DNA of 33,175 nucleotides from CAYRSA01 sp964494845 (GCA_964494845.1 CAZBSC010000008.1:1-33175), one strand, 5' to 3'; counted from the stretch's first letter, positions 18,806 through 30,719 are shown. Notes: generated by a model not told the origin, from the letters alone. Numbers and translations: made by a program.

Positions 18806-21800
18806 ATGACCTCAATTCTGTTTATACTTTTTTCTTTTCTAATAACACTAGCTATAGCTGCGCCAATTATTTATATGCATTCGCGCAAGGTTCTTAGAGA
18901 ACAAAAAAACTATGAACGTGGTTTGAAAATGATACCATTGTTTATTCATTTGCCTCCTTCAAGTGACGATAAAGAGGTGGGGATGCGCGACGAGAGGGAA
19001 ATTGTTGATGAGAATATCTCAAAAGCTCAAATTCTTTATACGATAATAGCTAGTACGCTGAAAAAAGGACTTAAGACTAAATTCTACGGCCAACGGCATT
19101 TTTCGTTTGAGATTGTGGCGACACACGGGTTTGTAAAATTTTATGCGGCAGTGCCCGTGGCGCTGGTGGATGTTGTTAAACAAGCTGTTATCAGTGCTTA
19201 TCCTGCTGCTAGGCTCGAAGAGGTCGCGGAGCATAATATATTCAGTCCTGTCGGCCGGATTAGCGGCACCATGGGTGGTGAGCTCACTCTCAAGGAGCCA
19301 TTCGCATACCCTATAGCAACCTATCAGGATATAAAAAGAGACCCAATGCAGTCGCTACTAAATGCGCTTTCAACACTTCAAAAAGAGGATGGGATCGGTA
19401 TACAGATACTCATGAGGCCGGCCGATCCTAGCTGGAGAAAAAAAGCTTCTTCGATTGCTAGCAAAAAACGTAAGGGTAAGGATTCTAAAAAACCATCAGA
19501 GCAAGCATTTAGTTTTATTAAAGACGCTTTTGTTGCGGTGGTGCAGCCGCCCGAAGAGAAGAAAAAAGAACAGAGTTCTGACAAAGAGCTGTCAAATATG
19601 GATCAGGGCGTTCTCGACTCGATTGATGATAAAACAAGACACGCAGGATACGAGACTCTTATTCGCATCGTGGCGTCTTCTAATGTTTCTCAACGTGCTC
19701 AGGCGATTCTGAGTAATGTGGTAGCAGCTTTTGCTCTATATGATGCTCCAGGAAAAAATGGTTTTAAATACACACCAGCTAAGGATATAGAGCAATTTGT
19801 CACTGCATTTATACTAAGGTTTTTTCCACAACAAAATAATCAAAATATACTCAATGCTGTTGAGCTAGCAACTGTTTTTCACTTCCCAGACCAAAAGAAT
19901 ATCCCGACATCACAGCTGGAAAGACAGACATCTAAACAGGTGGACGGCCCAAGGAATGTACCTGACCAAGGACTATTTATGGGGTATAACCTATTTAGAG
20001 GGGTTAAAAAGGCCATTAGAATATCTTTGCTAGACAGGCAGCGACACATGTACGTGGTTGGGCAAACGGGAACTGGTAAATCTACGTTCCTCGAGAATCT
20101 TGCGTATCAAGATATGCTTAACGGGGATGGCTTCGCTTTTATTGACCCGCACGGAGATACTGCAGAGAAGCTGTTGTCTATGATTCCCAAAGAAAGAACG
20201 GAAGATGTTATATATTTCTGCCCCGCAGACATGGATTATCCAGTGGGGCTCAATATGTTTGAACATGAACTACCCGAACAAAGAGACTTTCTTATTCAAG
20301 AAGCAATCAATATGCTTTATAAGTTGTACGACCCACAACATCAAGGCATTATCGGACCCCGTTACGAACATTGGTTTAGAAATGCCGCACTGACAGTTAT
20401 GAGCAACCCAGAGGGCGGAACATTTATCGATATTCCAAAGGTTTTTACAGACAAACAATACGAAAACCATCTAAAACAATATGTTACGGACCAGACTGTT
20501 CTTGACTTTTGGAATAAAGAAATGGGCGCCACTAGCGACTACCATAAGAGTGAGGTGCTTGGTTGGTTCGTTAGTAAGTTCGGTGCCTTTCTATCCAATG
20601 CAATGATGCGAAACATTATCGGTCAAACTAAAAGTTCTTTTAACCTTCGAGAGATAATGGATACGAAAAAAATCTTGATAGTTAACCTTAGCAAGGGGCG
20701 CACTGGTGACCTGAACTCAAAACTGTTAGGTATGATTTTTGTCATGAAATTTCAGGCAGCCGCCATGAGTAGGGCTAGTATTCCAGAGGCGGAGCGCCAA
20801 GACTTTTGTCTGTACGTGGATGAGTTCCAAAACTTCTCAACTGACTCATTCGCTCAGATAATGTCAGAAGCCAGGAAATATCACCTTAACCTGATAGTGG
20901 CCAACCAGTTCACTACTCAGCTAACAGAAGAAATTCGTGACGCAGTATTTGGTAATATGGGTACTATCGTATCTTTCAGGGTCGGTCAAAACGACGTTGA
21001 ACTATTATCAAAATACTTCCAGCCTCTATTCGACCCAGATGACCTTTTGCGGGTACCTAATCACAATGCGATAGTAAGGACACTAATAGGTGGTGTGCCT
21101 ACGCAACCATTCAGCATGGCTACAGTACCGCCTTTTGGTAAACCAAATGAAAAGCTTGGTGCTGCCCTAAAACAGTTGTCAGCTGCTAAATACGGAAGAC
21201 CAAAAGCGGGGGTGGAGGCTGCGATTTTTGGTCGTCTTGCCTCCCCAGCAGCACCCGCGGGTGCACAGCCTATGCCACAGGCCAATCCGGCATACGGCGC
21301 GGTTAGTGCTCAGCCTCCTGCTGCAAACAGGAGACCTCCTCAGGCACCTGGTGCCAAGCCTTCTTTTTTGGATGAGTGGCTTGCCAAGAAAAAAGCAGTA
21401 TCATCTACTGCTAGCCCAATGGCTGTTAACGGTCAAAGAACTGTTCCTTCCGCATCCCAACCGCCTAGCACAACACCAAGTCCGGCCCAACCAATTAATC
21501 TACCAAGCCAAATCCCACAGGCAGCACCAAACCGGACAACGTTACAATCGCCGCAGCAGCCAGTTTCTTTGCCGAGTAGTGCAAATGTACATTATGGTGC
21601 CGGTTTGCCGTCACAGAGCACTCAAATGAGCACACAGGAGCAAAAACAAGTATCGGTTATGTCTAATAAACTTCATGAGTCTACAGTTCCTGCGGAGACA
21701 AAAGACCAGTCTTCGGGACAGGTGCACCTAAGAAATGCTTCTGTTGATGAGGAGGATACTATATTTATTGACCGCGAAGGTACTTTGCACCATAAAGACG

Positions 21801-21835
21801 AAAAAGCCGATTCATCAGCAACAGCAATTCAGTAA
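18806..21835 (+). CDS. VirD4/TraG-like secretion ATPase, 1009 aa
   Basis: This resembles the type IV coupling-protein/DUF87 group of FtsK-HerA ATPases. The N-terminus has one membrane segment (about 3-26). A variable cytosolic region (about 30-400) with a Lys-rich stretch near 212-228 follows. The motor domain has Walker A GQTGTGKST (about 419-427), AFIDPHGDT (about 444-452) and Walker B CLYVDEFQNF (about 669-678), then ANQFTTQL. The last ~200 residues are rich in Pro, Gln and Ala and probably disordered, ending in an acidic tail. It probably energises export of protein or DNA across the membrane. Most type IV coupling proteins work with VirB4/VirB6 partners, which are not in the window. Confidence 0.85.
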   Translation: MTSILFILFSFLITLAIAAPIIYMHSRKVLREQKNYERGLKMIPLFIHLPPSSDDKEVGMRDEREIVDENISKAQILYTIIASTLKKGLKTKFYGQRHFSFEIVATHGFVKFYAAVPVALVDVVKQAVISAYPAARLEEVAEHNIFSPVGRISGTMGGELTLKEPFAYPIATYQDIKRDPMQSLLNALSTLQKEDGIGIQILMRPADPSWRKKASSIASKKRKGKDSKKPSEQAFSFIKDAFVAVVQPPEEKKKEQSSDKELSNMDQGVLDSIDDKTRHAGYETLIRIVASSNVSQRAQAILSNVVAAFALYDAPGKNGFKYTPAKDIEQFVTAFILRFFPQQNNQNILNAVELATVFHFPDQKNIPTSQLERQTSKQVDGPRNVPDQGLFMGYNLFRGVKKAIRISLLDRQRHMYVVGQTGTGKSTFLENLAYQDMLNGDGFAFIDPHGDTAEKLLSMIPKERTEDVIYFCPADMDYPVGLNMFEHELPEQRDFLIQEAINMLYKLYDPQHQGIIGPRYEHWFRNAALTVMSNPEGGTFIDIPKVFTDKQYENHLKQYVTDQTVLDFWNKEMGATSDYHKSEVLGWFVSKFGAFLSNAMMRNIIGQTKSSFNLREIMDTKKILIVNLSKGRTGDLNSKLLGMIFVMKFQAAAMSRASIPEAERQDFCLYVDEFQNFSTDSFAQIMSEARKYHLNLIVANQFTTQLTEEIRDAVFGNMGTIVSFRVGQNDVELLSKYFQPLFDPDDLLRVPNHNAIVRTLIGGVPTQPFSMATVPPFGKPNEKLGAALKQLSAAKYGRPKAGVEAAIFGRLASPAAPAGAQPMPQANPAYGAVSAQPPAANRRPPQAPGAKPSFLDEWLAKKKAVSSTASPMAVNGQRTVPSASQPPSTTPSPAQPINLPSQIPQAAPNRTTLQSPQQPVSLPSSANVHYGAGLPSQSTQMSTQEQKQVSVMSNKLHESTVPAETKDQSSGQVHLRNASVDEEDTIFIDREGTLHHKDEKADSSATAIQ

Positions 21836-21892
21836 TACATCAGTAACTTTTTAAAAAATTAAACAATAAATCGTCGATTGTTCTATTGATCT

Positions 21893-22468
21893 CTAATGTT
21901 TTTTCAAGAACGGCTTTATAATAAGCTCTACTACAATTCCCAAGAAAAAACCTAAAATAAATAGGATAATAAATACAAAATAGTTATATGAAAAACCATA
22001 ATTTTTGCTCATCCATAAGTATACGCAACTGCCTAAGAGCGCGACTATACCTCCGCCTAAAATACCAGATGAACGCGCAACTGTTTTTGCCCCAATATCA
22101 CTAGCTCTCTCGATGTTATCGATGTGAATAAATCTACTAAAAGCTTTTTGTGGTTTTTTTAGGTTATGCTGAATTTTTGTTAATTCTTTTTTGTACGCTG
22201 TTTTTTTCATGTTTTTGTTCACGAATGAAGGGGTTTCGACATCATAATCTGACAGCTTTTCGTTATCAGTTTTTTTACTTTCCAATTGTCGTTTCGCTTC
22301 GGCATCAATACTGCTTCGTATTTGGTCTATCGATTCTTTTGTTATATTTTTAGCTCTTGGCCCGGATTCGATTGTTTGATTCAGTCTTTCTTGCTGTTTT
22401 TCACCGTTAGAAACGTTATGTTTCTCTGACGTTTTAGACCGTTCGTTATTACTTAGAGTTTCACTCAT
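21893..22468 (-). CDS. Membrane protein with a charged N-terminal tail
   Basis: This 191-aa protein has a long hydrophilic N-terminal part (about 1-125; rich in Lys, Glu, Asn and Ser, no signal peptide) and two C-terminal membrane helices (about 133-152 and 160-182) ending in basic residues. The tail probably stays in the cytoplasm. The family is not recognised. The start lies three bases after the stop of the upstream surface-protein gene and is probably translated by coupling, so it may assist that protein. It faces the VirD4-like operon. Confidence 0.75.
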   Translation of the reverse strand: MSETLSNNERSKTSEKHNVSNGEKQQERLNQTIESGPRAKNITKESIDQIRSSIDAEAKRQLESKKTDNEKLSDYDVETPSFVNKNMKKTAYKKELTKIQHNLKKPQKAFSRFIHIDNIERASDIGAKTVARSSGILGGGIVALLGSCVYLWMSKNYGFSYNYFVFIILFILGFFLGIVVELIIKPFLKKH

Positions 22469-22471
22469 ATT

Positions 22472-24052
22472 CTAGTTGCCCCCACTTACAGCGTAATCAT
22501 TCCGTACTATTTGCAGTTCCTTGGCCATTAGCCTTGCTCTTGCAAAGAAATATCCAGCAACCGCTGTTATCACGAAAGCTACAGCTATTGTCTCTCCTGG
22601 CCCGGTGTTAGGCAGGCTGCCGGCAATTTGTTCTGTTGTTTTTGGCACGGAACAGCCCAATTTAACATTCACTGTGTCACCGTAAACATTTGTAATCTCG
22701 CAATCAAATGAGCCGGGGTTTGAGGCCGATACCGGTGTTTGGGGAATAGGATTTTTTATTCGAACGGTTAGCTTTTGGTCTATAGTTTTGAGCGGATCAA
22801 TAGCCTGAGGGGGCCATTTAATCACGTTTTGATCGTCTATTTTGCCTCCGTGTAGGTCTGTCACATCGGCATATTCCAAAATATCGGTTATATTTTCCTC
22901 AACAACGAAACCTTTTACCTGTGTATTGGTGCTAGTATTCTTGACACTCAGATTATAGGTGATTGTGTCACCAGCTTTTGCCATTTTGCCATCAGCATTT
23001 GGAATATTCTGAGTATCATTTTGTGCACGTTTATTGAGAATCAAACAAACCGTTATGTCGTCAGTTGCATCTTGGCAGGGGATGTCTTTTTTGACAGTCA
23101 ATTTCTTCACGCAGTTTCCTGACTCACTTCCAGGCGCTGTCTGGGCTGAGTTGTTTTTGCTGTACGTAACTTTTAGCTTGAATAAATAGATGCCTTCTTT
23201 GTCTAGCTTGAATTTTCTAGGTTGCGGATCTGTAGCTACGCCTTTTTTGAAGATTAAACCGTTGGCTAGTTTAGAGTCCACTAGTTTGCCGGTTTTTTTA
23301 TCTATCATTTTGTAATGCATTTTGAGTTTTTCTGTGGACTTGTTAACGTTTTCGCCAGTAGCTTGACCAGTAAAACTAACGACTGTGCCCATTGCTACTT
23401 CTGACTTATTTTCCACATTCATCAATAGATTCGAGCATTGAATAACTTTTGTTGGCTTCGGTGGCGGTGGTGGCGGTGGTGGCGGTGGAGTTGGAGCTCC
23501 CACGATTGTAATGTTCCCGCAGCTAAATAAAACCATAAATGGTTGTCCATTACTTCTGTTGCCAACTATAGCTTTGTAACTGGAGGATCTTGCGGTGTCC
23601 CAACTATTTAGAGGGCGCATGTAAAAGTTTCCAGCACCTGGAATACCCACTGTGATTTCTCCTCGTTTACCGTATGGAGCTCTACCCATTGAATAAAGCT
23701 GTCCGCCGTAGTCTCTCGAGCTAATTGTTTTTACCTGGCCATAGTAAAGAGCTAAGCAATCTATTCCAAAATGATCCAGTATTTTTTTAAAGTTATAGGC
23801 GTTTGACTTACACTGGCTTACGGCTTGGCTTTGAGAGGAAAAACCACCTGGCAAAATATCATTTCCAGATCGTGCAAGGGTTGGTTGGCTGGGCACAACA
23901 GCTGCGAATAGCTGTACACCAATAGAAAGAACAAGAAACGAAATGCCTATACGTCGTACCGCTGCTTCTTGTTTTAATCGTTTGGCGTAGAAACCAATTT
24001 GGCCAATTAGACTAGGGTTGTATGGCAGGTTAGATAAAAGTCTTCTAAACAT
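22472..24052 (-). CDS. Surface protein with DUF11-like domain and LPNTG signal
   Basis: This 526-aa protein has a basic N-terminus with a membrane segment or late signal peptide (about 35-56, IGISFLVLSIGVQLFAAVV) and a possible cleavage region after TLARSG. The outer part holds a first domain (about 60-185), a run of ten prolines near 190-199, an all-beta region (about 208-320) and a DUF11-like repeat (about 350-465). At 480-484 is LPNTG, followed by a hydrophobic helix (about 488-505) and RAR, the layout of a sortase substrate, though the cytosolic tail of ~20 residues is longer than usual. It may instead simply be anchored by the helix. No sortase is in the window. Cys residues suggest disulfides. 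It is the first gene of a two-gene operon. Confidence 0.8.
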   Translation of the reverse strand: MFRRLLSNLPYNPSLIGQIGFYAKRLKQEAAVRRIGISFLVLSIGVQLFAAVVPSQPTLARSGNDILPGGFSSQSQAVSQCKSNAYNFKKILDHFGIDCLALYYGQVKTISSRDYGGQLYSMGRAPYGKRGEITVGIPGAGNFYMRPLNSWDTARSSSYKAIVGNRSNGQPFMVLFSCGNITIVGAPTPPPPPPPPPPKPTKVIQCSNLLMNVENKSEVAMGTVVSFTGQATGENVNKSTEKLKMHYKMIDKKTGKLVDSKLANGLIFKKGVATDPQPRKFKLDKEGIYLFKLKVTYSKNNSAQTAPGSESGNCVKKLTVKKDIPCQDATDDITVCLILNKRAQNDTQNIPNADGKMAKAGDTITYNLSVKNTSTNTQVKGFVVEENITDILEYADVTDLHGGKIDDQNVIKWPPQAIDPLKTIDQKLTVRIKNPIPQTPVSASNPGSFDCEITNVYGDTVNVKLGCSVPKTTEQIAGSLPNTGPGETIAVAFVITAVAGYFFARARLMAKELQIVRNDYAVSGGN

Positions 24053-24127
24053 TTTTTGTCTTTTCTTAAGTGATACTTCTTATGCTATTCAACCATATTA
24101 CCGTGTGTTCAATCAATAGTTTATTAG

Positions 24128-24156
24128 TTGTACGGTCATTTGTTTTTAGCTATAAT
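24128..24156 (+). promoter_or_regulatory. Promoter of gyrB-gyrA
   Basis: TTGTAC (24128-24133), 17 bp, TATAAT (24151-24156); start near 24163, leader about 45 nt. Confidence 0.75.
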
Positions 24157-24208
24157 AGATATAACGAGAGTTAAGAAAAATTTTATGTTTGAGAGGGTAG
24201 TGTAGGAA

Positions 24209-26176
24209 GTGAGTGAACAAAAACAATATGATGCGGAACAAATTCAGGTCCTTGAAGGCCTAGAACCCGTTCGCAAACGACCAGGAATGTATATTGGTGG
24301 GACTGGTCGCGATGGCCTGCATCACTTGATTAAAGAAATCGCTGATAACTCAGTCGATGAGGCAATAGCTGGACACGCGAGCGAATTGCACGTGACTCTG
24401 CTAGCAGATGGCGGGGTTAGTGTTAAGGATAACGGCCGCGGTATCCCAGTTGGAGTTATGAAGAAAACTGGTAAGAGTGCACTTGAGACAGTGCTGACAG
24501 TTTTGCATGCCGGTGGTAAATTCGGTGGAGGGGGCTACAAAGTTTCTAGCGGCCTTCACGGTGTTGGAATCAGTGTCGTGAATGCGTTGTCAAAAAAGCT
24601 TCATGCTGAAGTTCGTACGGATGGATCCGTCTACACTCAAGATTACGAAAAAGGTGTACCACTAACTGATATAAAGAAAGGTGCTAAGACTACCGAGACC
24701 GGCACTACAATAACTTTTTATCCAGACGAAACCATTTTTAAAGAGTCGGTAGTATTAGAATATGCCTGGGTCGTAGACTATTTGCGGCACCAAGCCTACC
24801 TGACAAAAGGGCTAAAGACGTTTGTTTACGATGAACGAACTAACCAACGATATAGTTTTTACTTTGAGGGTGGTATTCAATCCTATGTTAGGCACTTAAA
24901 CCTTGGAAAAGACACCGTTGACGAAGATATCTTTTATATAGAAAAAGAAATAGACGACTCCATGGTAGAGATCGCATTTCAGTATACGGATGCTTATGTA
25001 GAGACGATTAAAGCTTTTGCCAATAACGTGTTTAACCCCGATGGAGGAACACATCTTACTGGTTTTAGGGCTGCTCTTACCCGGATCGTAAACGACTACG
25101 CAAGAAAAAACGGATTATTAAAAGAAAAAGAAGAAAATCTATCAGGCGAAGATTGCCGAGAGGGTCTTACGGCAATAATCTTGGTGAAACTACCAGATCC
25201 TCAGTTTGAGGGGCAAACTAAAAATAAGCTCGGAAACCCAGAGGTGCGTGGTTATGTAGAGCAAGTATTAGGCGAATACATGTCTTATTACCTCGAGGAA
25301 CACCCAAGCGTAGCCAAGAAGATAGTTGGAAAGGCCTTATTGGCCGCCCGCGCGCGAAAAGCAGCTCGCGCCGCCCGCGATAACATCTTGCGTAAAGGAG
25401 TTTTAGAAGGAGCAGGCCTCCCCGGCAAATTGGCTGATTGCTCTAGCCGAAACCCTGCGAACTCAGAACTTTATATCGTAGAGGGAGACTCAGCTGGAGG
25501 ATCAGCCAAGGGTGGTCGTGATAGCAAGACCCAGGCAATATTGCCACTAAGAGGTAAAGTGCTCAATGTTGAGAGGGCTCGTCTAGATAGAATGCTAGCA
25601 AATAACGAGATAGTCACATTGATAAAAGCACTCGGCGTTGGTATAGAAGAACAGTTTAGTATGGACGGATTACGCTATCATCGAATAATAATCATGACCG
25701 ATGCCGACGTGGATGGGTCACATATTAGCACCCTACTGTTGACTTTCTTTTTCCGTTTCATGCGTCCAATCATTGACGGTGGCTATCTATACATAGCCAA
25801 ACCACCCCTGTTTGAAATGGTAAAAAACGGACGAAAGTCTAGCACATTTATTTACGATGAAGATGAACTTGAAGTTGTCTTGAACAAAAACATCGAGAAG
25901 CGCAAAAAAGAGGGCGTAAAGCTAGATATTAACGAAGATCGTCTGAAGCAGGCAGGGTTCATTGAACAGAAGAGATATAAAGGTCTTGGTGAAATGGACG
26001 CAGAACAACTATTCGAAACAACGATGAACCCCGAACAAAGGGTATTGATACAAGTCAGGGTAGATGATGCAGAAAAGGCCGATGCTATATTCACAAAACT
26101 CATGGGTTCAGAGGTAGAATTGCGCAAAAACTTTATTCAGTCACACGCAAAATTTGTAAAGGATTTGGACATTTAA
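24209..26176 (+). CDS. gyrB: DNA gyrase subunit B (GTG start)
   Basis: GyrB hydrolyses ATP to drive negative supercoiling with GyrA. The 655-aa protein has the GHKL ATPase (IQVLEGLEPVRKRPGMYIG at 13-31, DNSVDEA, DNGRGIP, and GLHGVGISVVNALS), the transducer domain, and the TOPRIM domain with EGDSAGGSAKGGRD and MTDADVDGSHI; the C-terminal QKRYKGLGEMD is present. Length is normal. The GTG at 24209 fits the family N-terminus; AGGAA directly abuts it and GAGAGGG lies 11 bases upstream, so the ribosome site spacing is poor in both cases. gyrA follows after one base. Confidence 0.97.
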   Translation: MSEQKQYDAEQIQVLEGLEPVRKRPGMYIGGTGRDGLHHLIKEIADNSVDEAIAGHASELHVTLLADGGVSVKDNGRGIPVGVMKKTGKSALETVLTVLHAGGKFGGGGYKVSSGLHGVGISVVNALSKKLHAEVRTDGSVYTQDYEKGVPLTDIKKGAKTTETGTTITFYPDETIFKESVVLEYAWVVDYLRHQAYLTKGLKTFVYDERTNQRYSFYFEGGIQSYVRHLNLGKDTVDEDIFYIEKEIDDSMVEIAFQYTDAYVETIKAFANNVFNPDGGTHLTGFRAALTRIVNDYARKNGLLKEKEENLSGEDCREGLTAIILVKLPDPQFEGQTKNKLGNPEVRGYVEQVLGEYMSYYLEEHPSVAKKIVGKALLAARARKAARAARDNILRKGVLEGAGLPGKLADCSSRNPANSELYIVEGDSAGGSAKGGRDSKTQAILPLRGKVLNVERARLDRMLANNEIVTLIKALGVGIEEQFSMDGLRYHRIIIMTDADVDGSHISTLLLTFFFRFMRPIIDGGYLYIAKPPLFEMVKNGRKSSTFIYDEDELEVVLNKNIEKRKKEGVKLDINEDRLKQAGFIEQKRYKGLGEMDAEQLFETTMNPEQRVLIQVRVDDAEKADAIFTKLMGSEVELRKNFIQSHAKFVKDLDI

Positions 26177-26177
26177 T

Positions 26178-28748
26178 ATGGAAGATAAGAATATTGTGCC
26201 AGATGCAGAAGATAAAAAAGCCGAGCTAGAAGTAGAGGTTCAACCAGTTTCTACTGAAGATGTTATGGACTCTGGTCACTCTCGCGTCGTAGAACTTCAT
26301 AAAGTCGAAGATGTTATGGAGGATAGTTATCTCCGTTACTCTATGAGCGTGATTGTGATGAGAGCTCTACCTGATGTTCGTGATGGTCTAAAGCCTGTGC
26401 ATCGCCGAATTTTGTACGTAATGGACAAAATGGGGATACGACCTACCGGTAAGACGGTCAAAAGCGCCCAAATTGTCGGTGAAGTTATGGGTAAGTATCA
26501 CCCGCACGGAGATAGCGCAATTTATGACTCTATGGTTCGCATGGCTCAACCCTGGTCGTTGCGCTATATGCTAGTAAATGGTCAGGGTAACTTTGGTTCT
26601 ATGGATGGCGATCCAGCAGCAGCCTATCGATATACCGAGGCTAAGATGATGAATCACGCCGAAGCAATGCTTGCGGATATTGATAAGGAAACCGTACCAT
26701 TCAGAGATAACTATGACGGTACTAGACAGGAGCCAGAAGTATTACCAGCTAAACTTCCTAACCTGTTATTGAATGGGCAAATGGGTATTGCCGTCGGAAT
26801 GGCGACCAATATCCCCCCACATAACATCAATGAAATTATTGATGCCATCGTTGTTCTAATCGACAACCCAGAAGCTACATTAGATGATTTACTAGAGCAC
26901 GTTAAGGGACCAGATTTCCCGACGGGTGGAATTGTATATGGTAGGGAATCAATCCGAACGGCCTTTGCCACTGGGCGTGGAGGAGTGATTGTTCGAGGCG
27001 TTGCCTCAATAGAGGAAACCAAAAAAGGCTCTCACCAGATTGTGATAACAGAGATACCATATGCACTAAACAAAGCAAGTTTAATCGAAAAAATAGCATC
27101 ACTAGTACATGATAAAAAAATCAACGGCATTCGTGATTTACGCGACGAGACAGCTCGTGGTGAGGTACGGATCGTAGTAGACCTGAAGAAGGACGCTTAT
27201 CCTAAGAAAATACTCAATCAGCTATACAAATTAACACCGCTACAGACAGCATTCCACTACAATATGCTGGCATTAGTTGATGGTATCCAGCCACGGATTT
27301 TAGGTCTTCAAGATATTTTGCAAGAATATATAAAACATCGACAGGTTGTTATCCGAAGGCGCACTGAATTCGAGCTTCGCAAGGCAAAAGAACGCGCTCA
27401 TGTACTTGAAGGGCTAAAGATAGCTCTAGATCATATTGACGAAGTTATAGCTACGATTCGAGCCAGCCAAACTACTGACGAAGCGCAAGAGAATTTGATT
27501 AAAAAGTTCAAATTGAGCGAAATCCAGGCCAAAGCAATCTTGGCGATGCAGCTACGTACACTAGCAGGGCTAGAGCGTAAGAAAATTGAAGACGAATTAG
27601 CTGAACTACTGAAAACAATTGCAAAATTAGAAGCAATTTTATCTAGCGAAAAAGAGATTTTACGCATAGTGAAAACCGAATTACTAGAAATGAAGAAACA
27701 ATTTGGTGATGAGCGTCGAACAAAAGTTGTACCCCAAGAATTAGGAAAAATGAGTGACGAAGACTTGGTACCTGATGAACAAGTTGTTGTAACTCTAACA
27801 TCAGCTAACTATATAAAACGCAGTCAAATCGCTGATTACAAAAAACAAGGTCGCGGTGGAAAAGGCCGACGTGGAATGGCAACAAGAGAAGAAGATGTGA
27901 TAGATCATGTAGTAAATGCCAGCACACACGACTATCTACTTTTCTTCACCAACAGGGGTCGTGTTTTCAGGCTAAAGACATACGAAGTACCTCAGGCGAG
28001 CCTTAACGCTAAAGGTGTTGCAATAGTCAACCTGCTTCAATTGCAGCCCGAGGAAAAAGTAAGCTCGGTAATAAACATCTCAAAACTAGATAAAGCAGCT
28101 AACTTGTTCATGTGTACAGTTAAAGGTGTTGTAAAGAAAACTCCGTTTGAACAATACCAAAATGTTAGAAACTCCGGGTTAATTACAATCAACCTAGATG
28201 ATGACGACGAACTAAAATGGGTCAGTATGACTTCGGGTGAAAACGAAGTTTTGATTTCCACGGCACGCGGCCAAGCGATTAGGTTTAACGAAAAAGACGT
28301 TAGGCCTATGGGACGTGCAGCCCGCGGTGTACGTGGAATACGTTTGCGCTCAGACGATAGCGTTATAGGTATGGACATAGTTCAGGAAGCCAGCAACATA
28401 TTTGTAATCAGCAAGTATGGATATGGTAAGCGAACCAAGGTTGATCAGTTTACTGCACATGCTCGTGGTGGTGTCGGTATACGATCTGCTGTCGTTAATG
28501 ATAAGACAGGTAATCTAGTTGGCGTTAAGGCGTTACCGGCCTCTGGGCAGCAAGAAGTGATCATTATCTCTACAAAGGGACAGACTATTAGACTAGGCTT
28601 GAAGGATATTCCAGCGCTGGGTAGAGCAACTCAAGGAGTGCGCATTATGCGGCTCAATGGAGATGACGCGGTTGCGTCACTGGCACTTGTGGATACGGCG
28701 CCACCAGAAGACGACGAAGACGAAGAATCTGAAGCAGAAGAGAAATAA
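26178..28748 (+). CDS. gyrA: DNA gyrase subunit A
   Basis: GyrA cuts and rejoins DNA. The 856-aa protein starts with an unusual acidic extension of about 40 residues before the family start (VEDVMEDSYLRYSMSVIVMRALP). The winged-helix domain has HPHGDSAIYDSMVRMAQ, with Ser and Asp at the two quinolone-resistance positions, and the catalytic Tyr in AAAYRYTEAKM. The C-terminal beta-pinwheel carries the GyrA-box-like KKQGRGGKGRRG, which marks gyrase and not topoisomerase IV. The tail is acidic. No terminator is seen after it, so transcription may run into the rRNA promoter 19 bases on. Confidence 0.97.
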   Translation: MEDKNIVPDAEDKKAELEVEVQPVSTEDVMDSGHSRVVELHKVEDVMEDSYLRYSMSVIVMRALPDVRDGLKPVHRRILYVMDKMGIRPTGKTVKSAQIVGEVMGKYHPHGDSAIYDSMVRMAQPWSLRYMLVNGQGNFGSMDGDPAAAYRYTEAKMMNHAEAMLADIDKETVPFRDNYDGTRQEPEVLPAKLPNLLLNGQMGIAVGMATNIPPHNINEIIDAIVVLIDNPEATLDDLLEHVKGPDFPTGGIVYGRESIRTAFATGRGGVIVRGVASIEETKKGSHQIVITEIPYALNKASLIEKIASLVHDKKINGIRDLRDETARGEVRIVVDLKKDAYPKKILNQLYKLTPLQTAFHYNMLALVDGIQPRILGLQDILQEYIKHRQVVIRRRTEFELRKAKERAHVLEGLKIALDHIDEVIATIRASQTTDEAQENLIKKFKLSEIQAKAILAMQLRTLAGLERKKIEDELAELLKTIAKLEAILSSEKEILRIVKTELLEMKKQFGDERRTKVVPQELGKMSDEDLVPDEQVVVTLTSANYIKRSQIADYKKQGRGGKGRRGMATREEDVIDHVVNASTHDYLLFFTNRGRVFRLKTYEVPQASLNAKGVAIVNLLQLQPEEKVSSVINISKLDKAANLFMCTVKGVVKKTPFEQYQNVRNSGLITINLDDDDELKWVSMTSGENEVLISTARGQAIRFNEKDVRPMGRAARGVRGIRLRSDDSVIGMDIVQEASNIFVISKYGYGKRTKVDQFTAHARGGVGIRSAVVNDKTGNLVGVKALPASGQQEVIIISTKGQTIRLGLKDIPALGRATQGVRIMRLNGDDAVASLALVDTAPPEDDEDEESEAEEK

Positions 28749-28766
28749 AAAGAAATATAAAAAGCC

Positions 28767-28796
28767 TTGACACTGATAGGTCCAACAGGGTAGACT
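28767..28796 (+). promoter_or_regulatory. 16S rRNA promoter
   Basis: A consensus TTGACA (28767-28772), 18 bp, TAGACT (28791-28796). Start near 28803, about 135 nt before mature 16S. It lies 19 bases after gyrA. Confidence 0.7.
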
Positions 28797-28850
28797 TGTG
28801 AAAGTCTTTAAGAGGTCTATGTATTAGTTTCTCTATGGAGTAAGATCATT

Positions 28851-28884
28851 AAAAATTGAGTAGTGCAATTTTAAACAACGTCAG
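28851..28884 (+). repeat. Left arm of the 16S processing stem
   Basis: The 34 bases here pair with 30682-30715 on the other side of 16S; shared core GTAGTGCAATTT, AAAC and ACGTCAG, with about four mismatches. This is the long helix cut by RNase III to release pre-16S. Confidence 0.85.
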
Positions 28885-28937
28885 TTCAACTTCGATCGGC
28901 AACGATCGATGTTTTAATCTGAGAGTAATCAGATTCT

Positions 28938-30478
<1,541 letters not shown>

Positions 30479-30681
30479 CTAGCATACGTTTCTGTTTCCC
30501 GTAAGGGAAAAGAGCAGCCAGACAAAATGTGAACCATTTTGCCTGCGCGATGAGAAAAACCGTAGGTTTGTCTCATTAGCGAAGCGCTATAGCTAGGTCG
30601 GTCTTGGTTAACTACCACTCAGTACTGAGTAGTTAACGCATCTCGAGTTTACTCGAGGCAAGATATCAGTGCTGAAAAAAT

Positions 30682-30715
30682 CTGACGTTCGTTTAAATTG
30701 CACTACCCAGTTTTT
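30682..30715 (+). repeat. Right arm of the 16S processing stem
   Basis: Pairs with 28851-28884 around the whole 16S gene. It ends five bases before a strong intrinsic terminator. The preceding spacer (30479-30681) holds further hairpins, such as GTTAACTAC/GTAGTTAAC and CTCGAG-TTTA-CTCGAG, and no gene. Confidence 0.85.
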
Positions 30716-30719
30716 AAGT

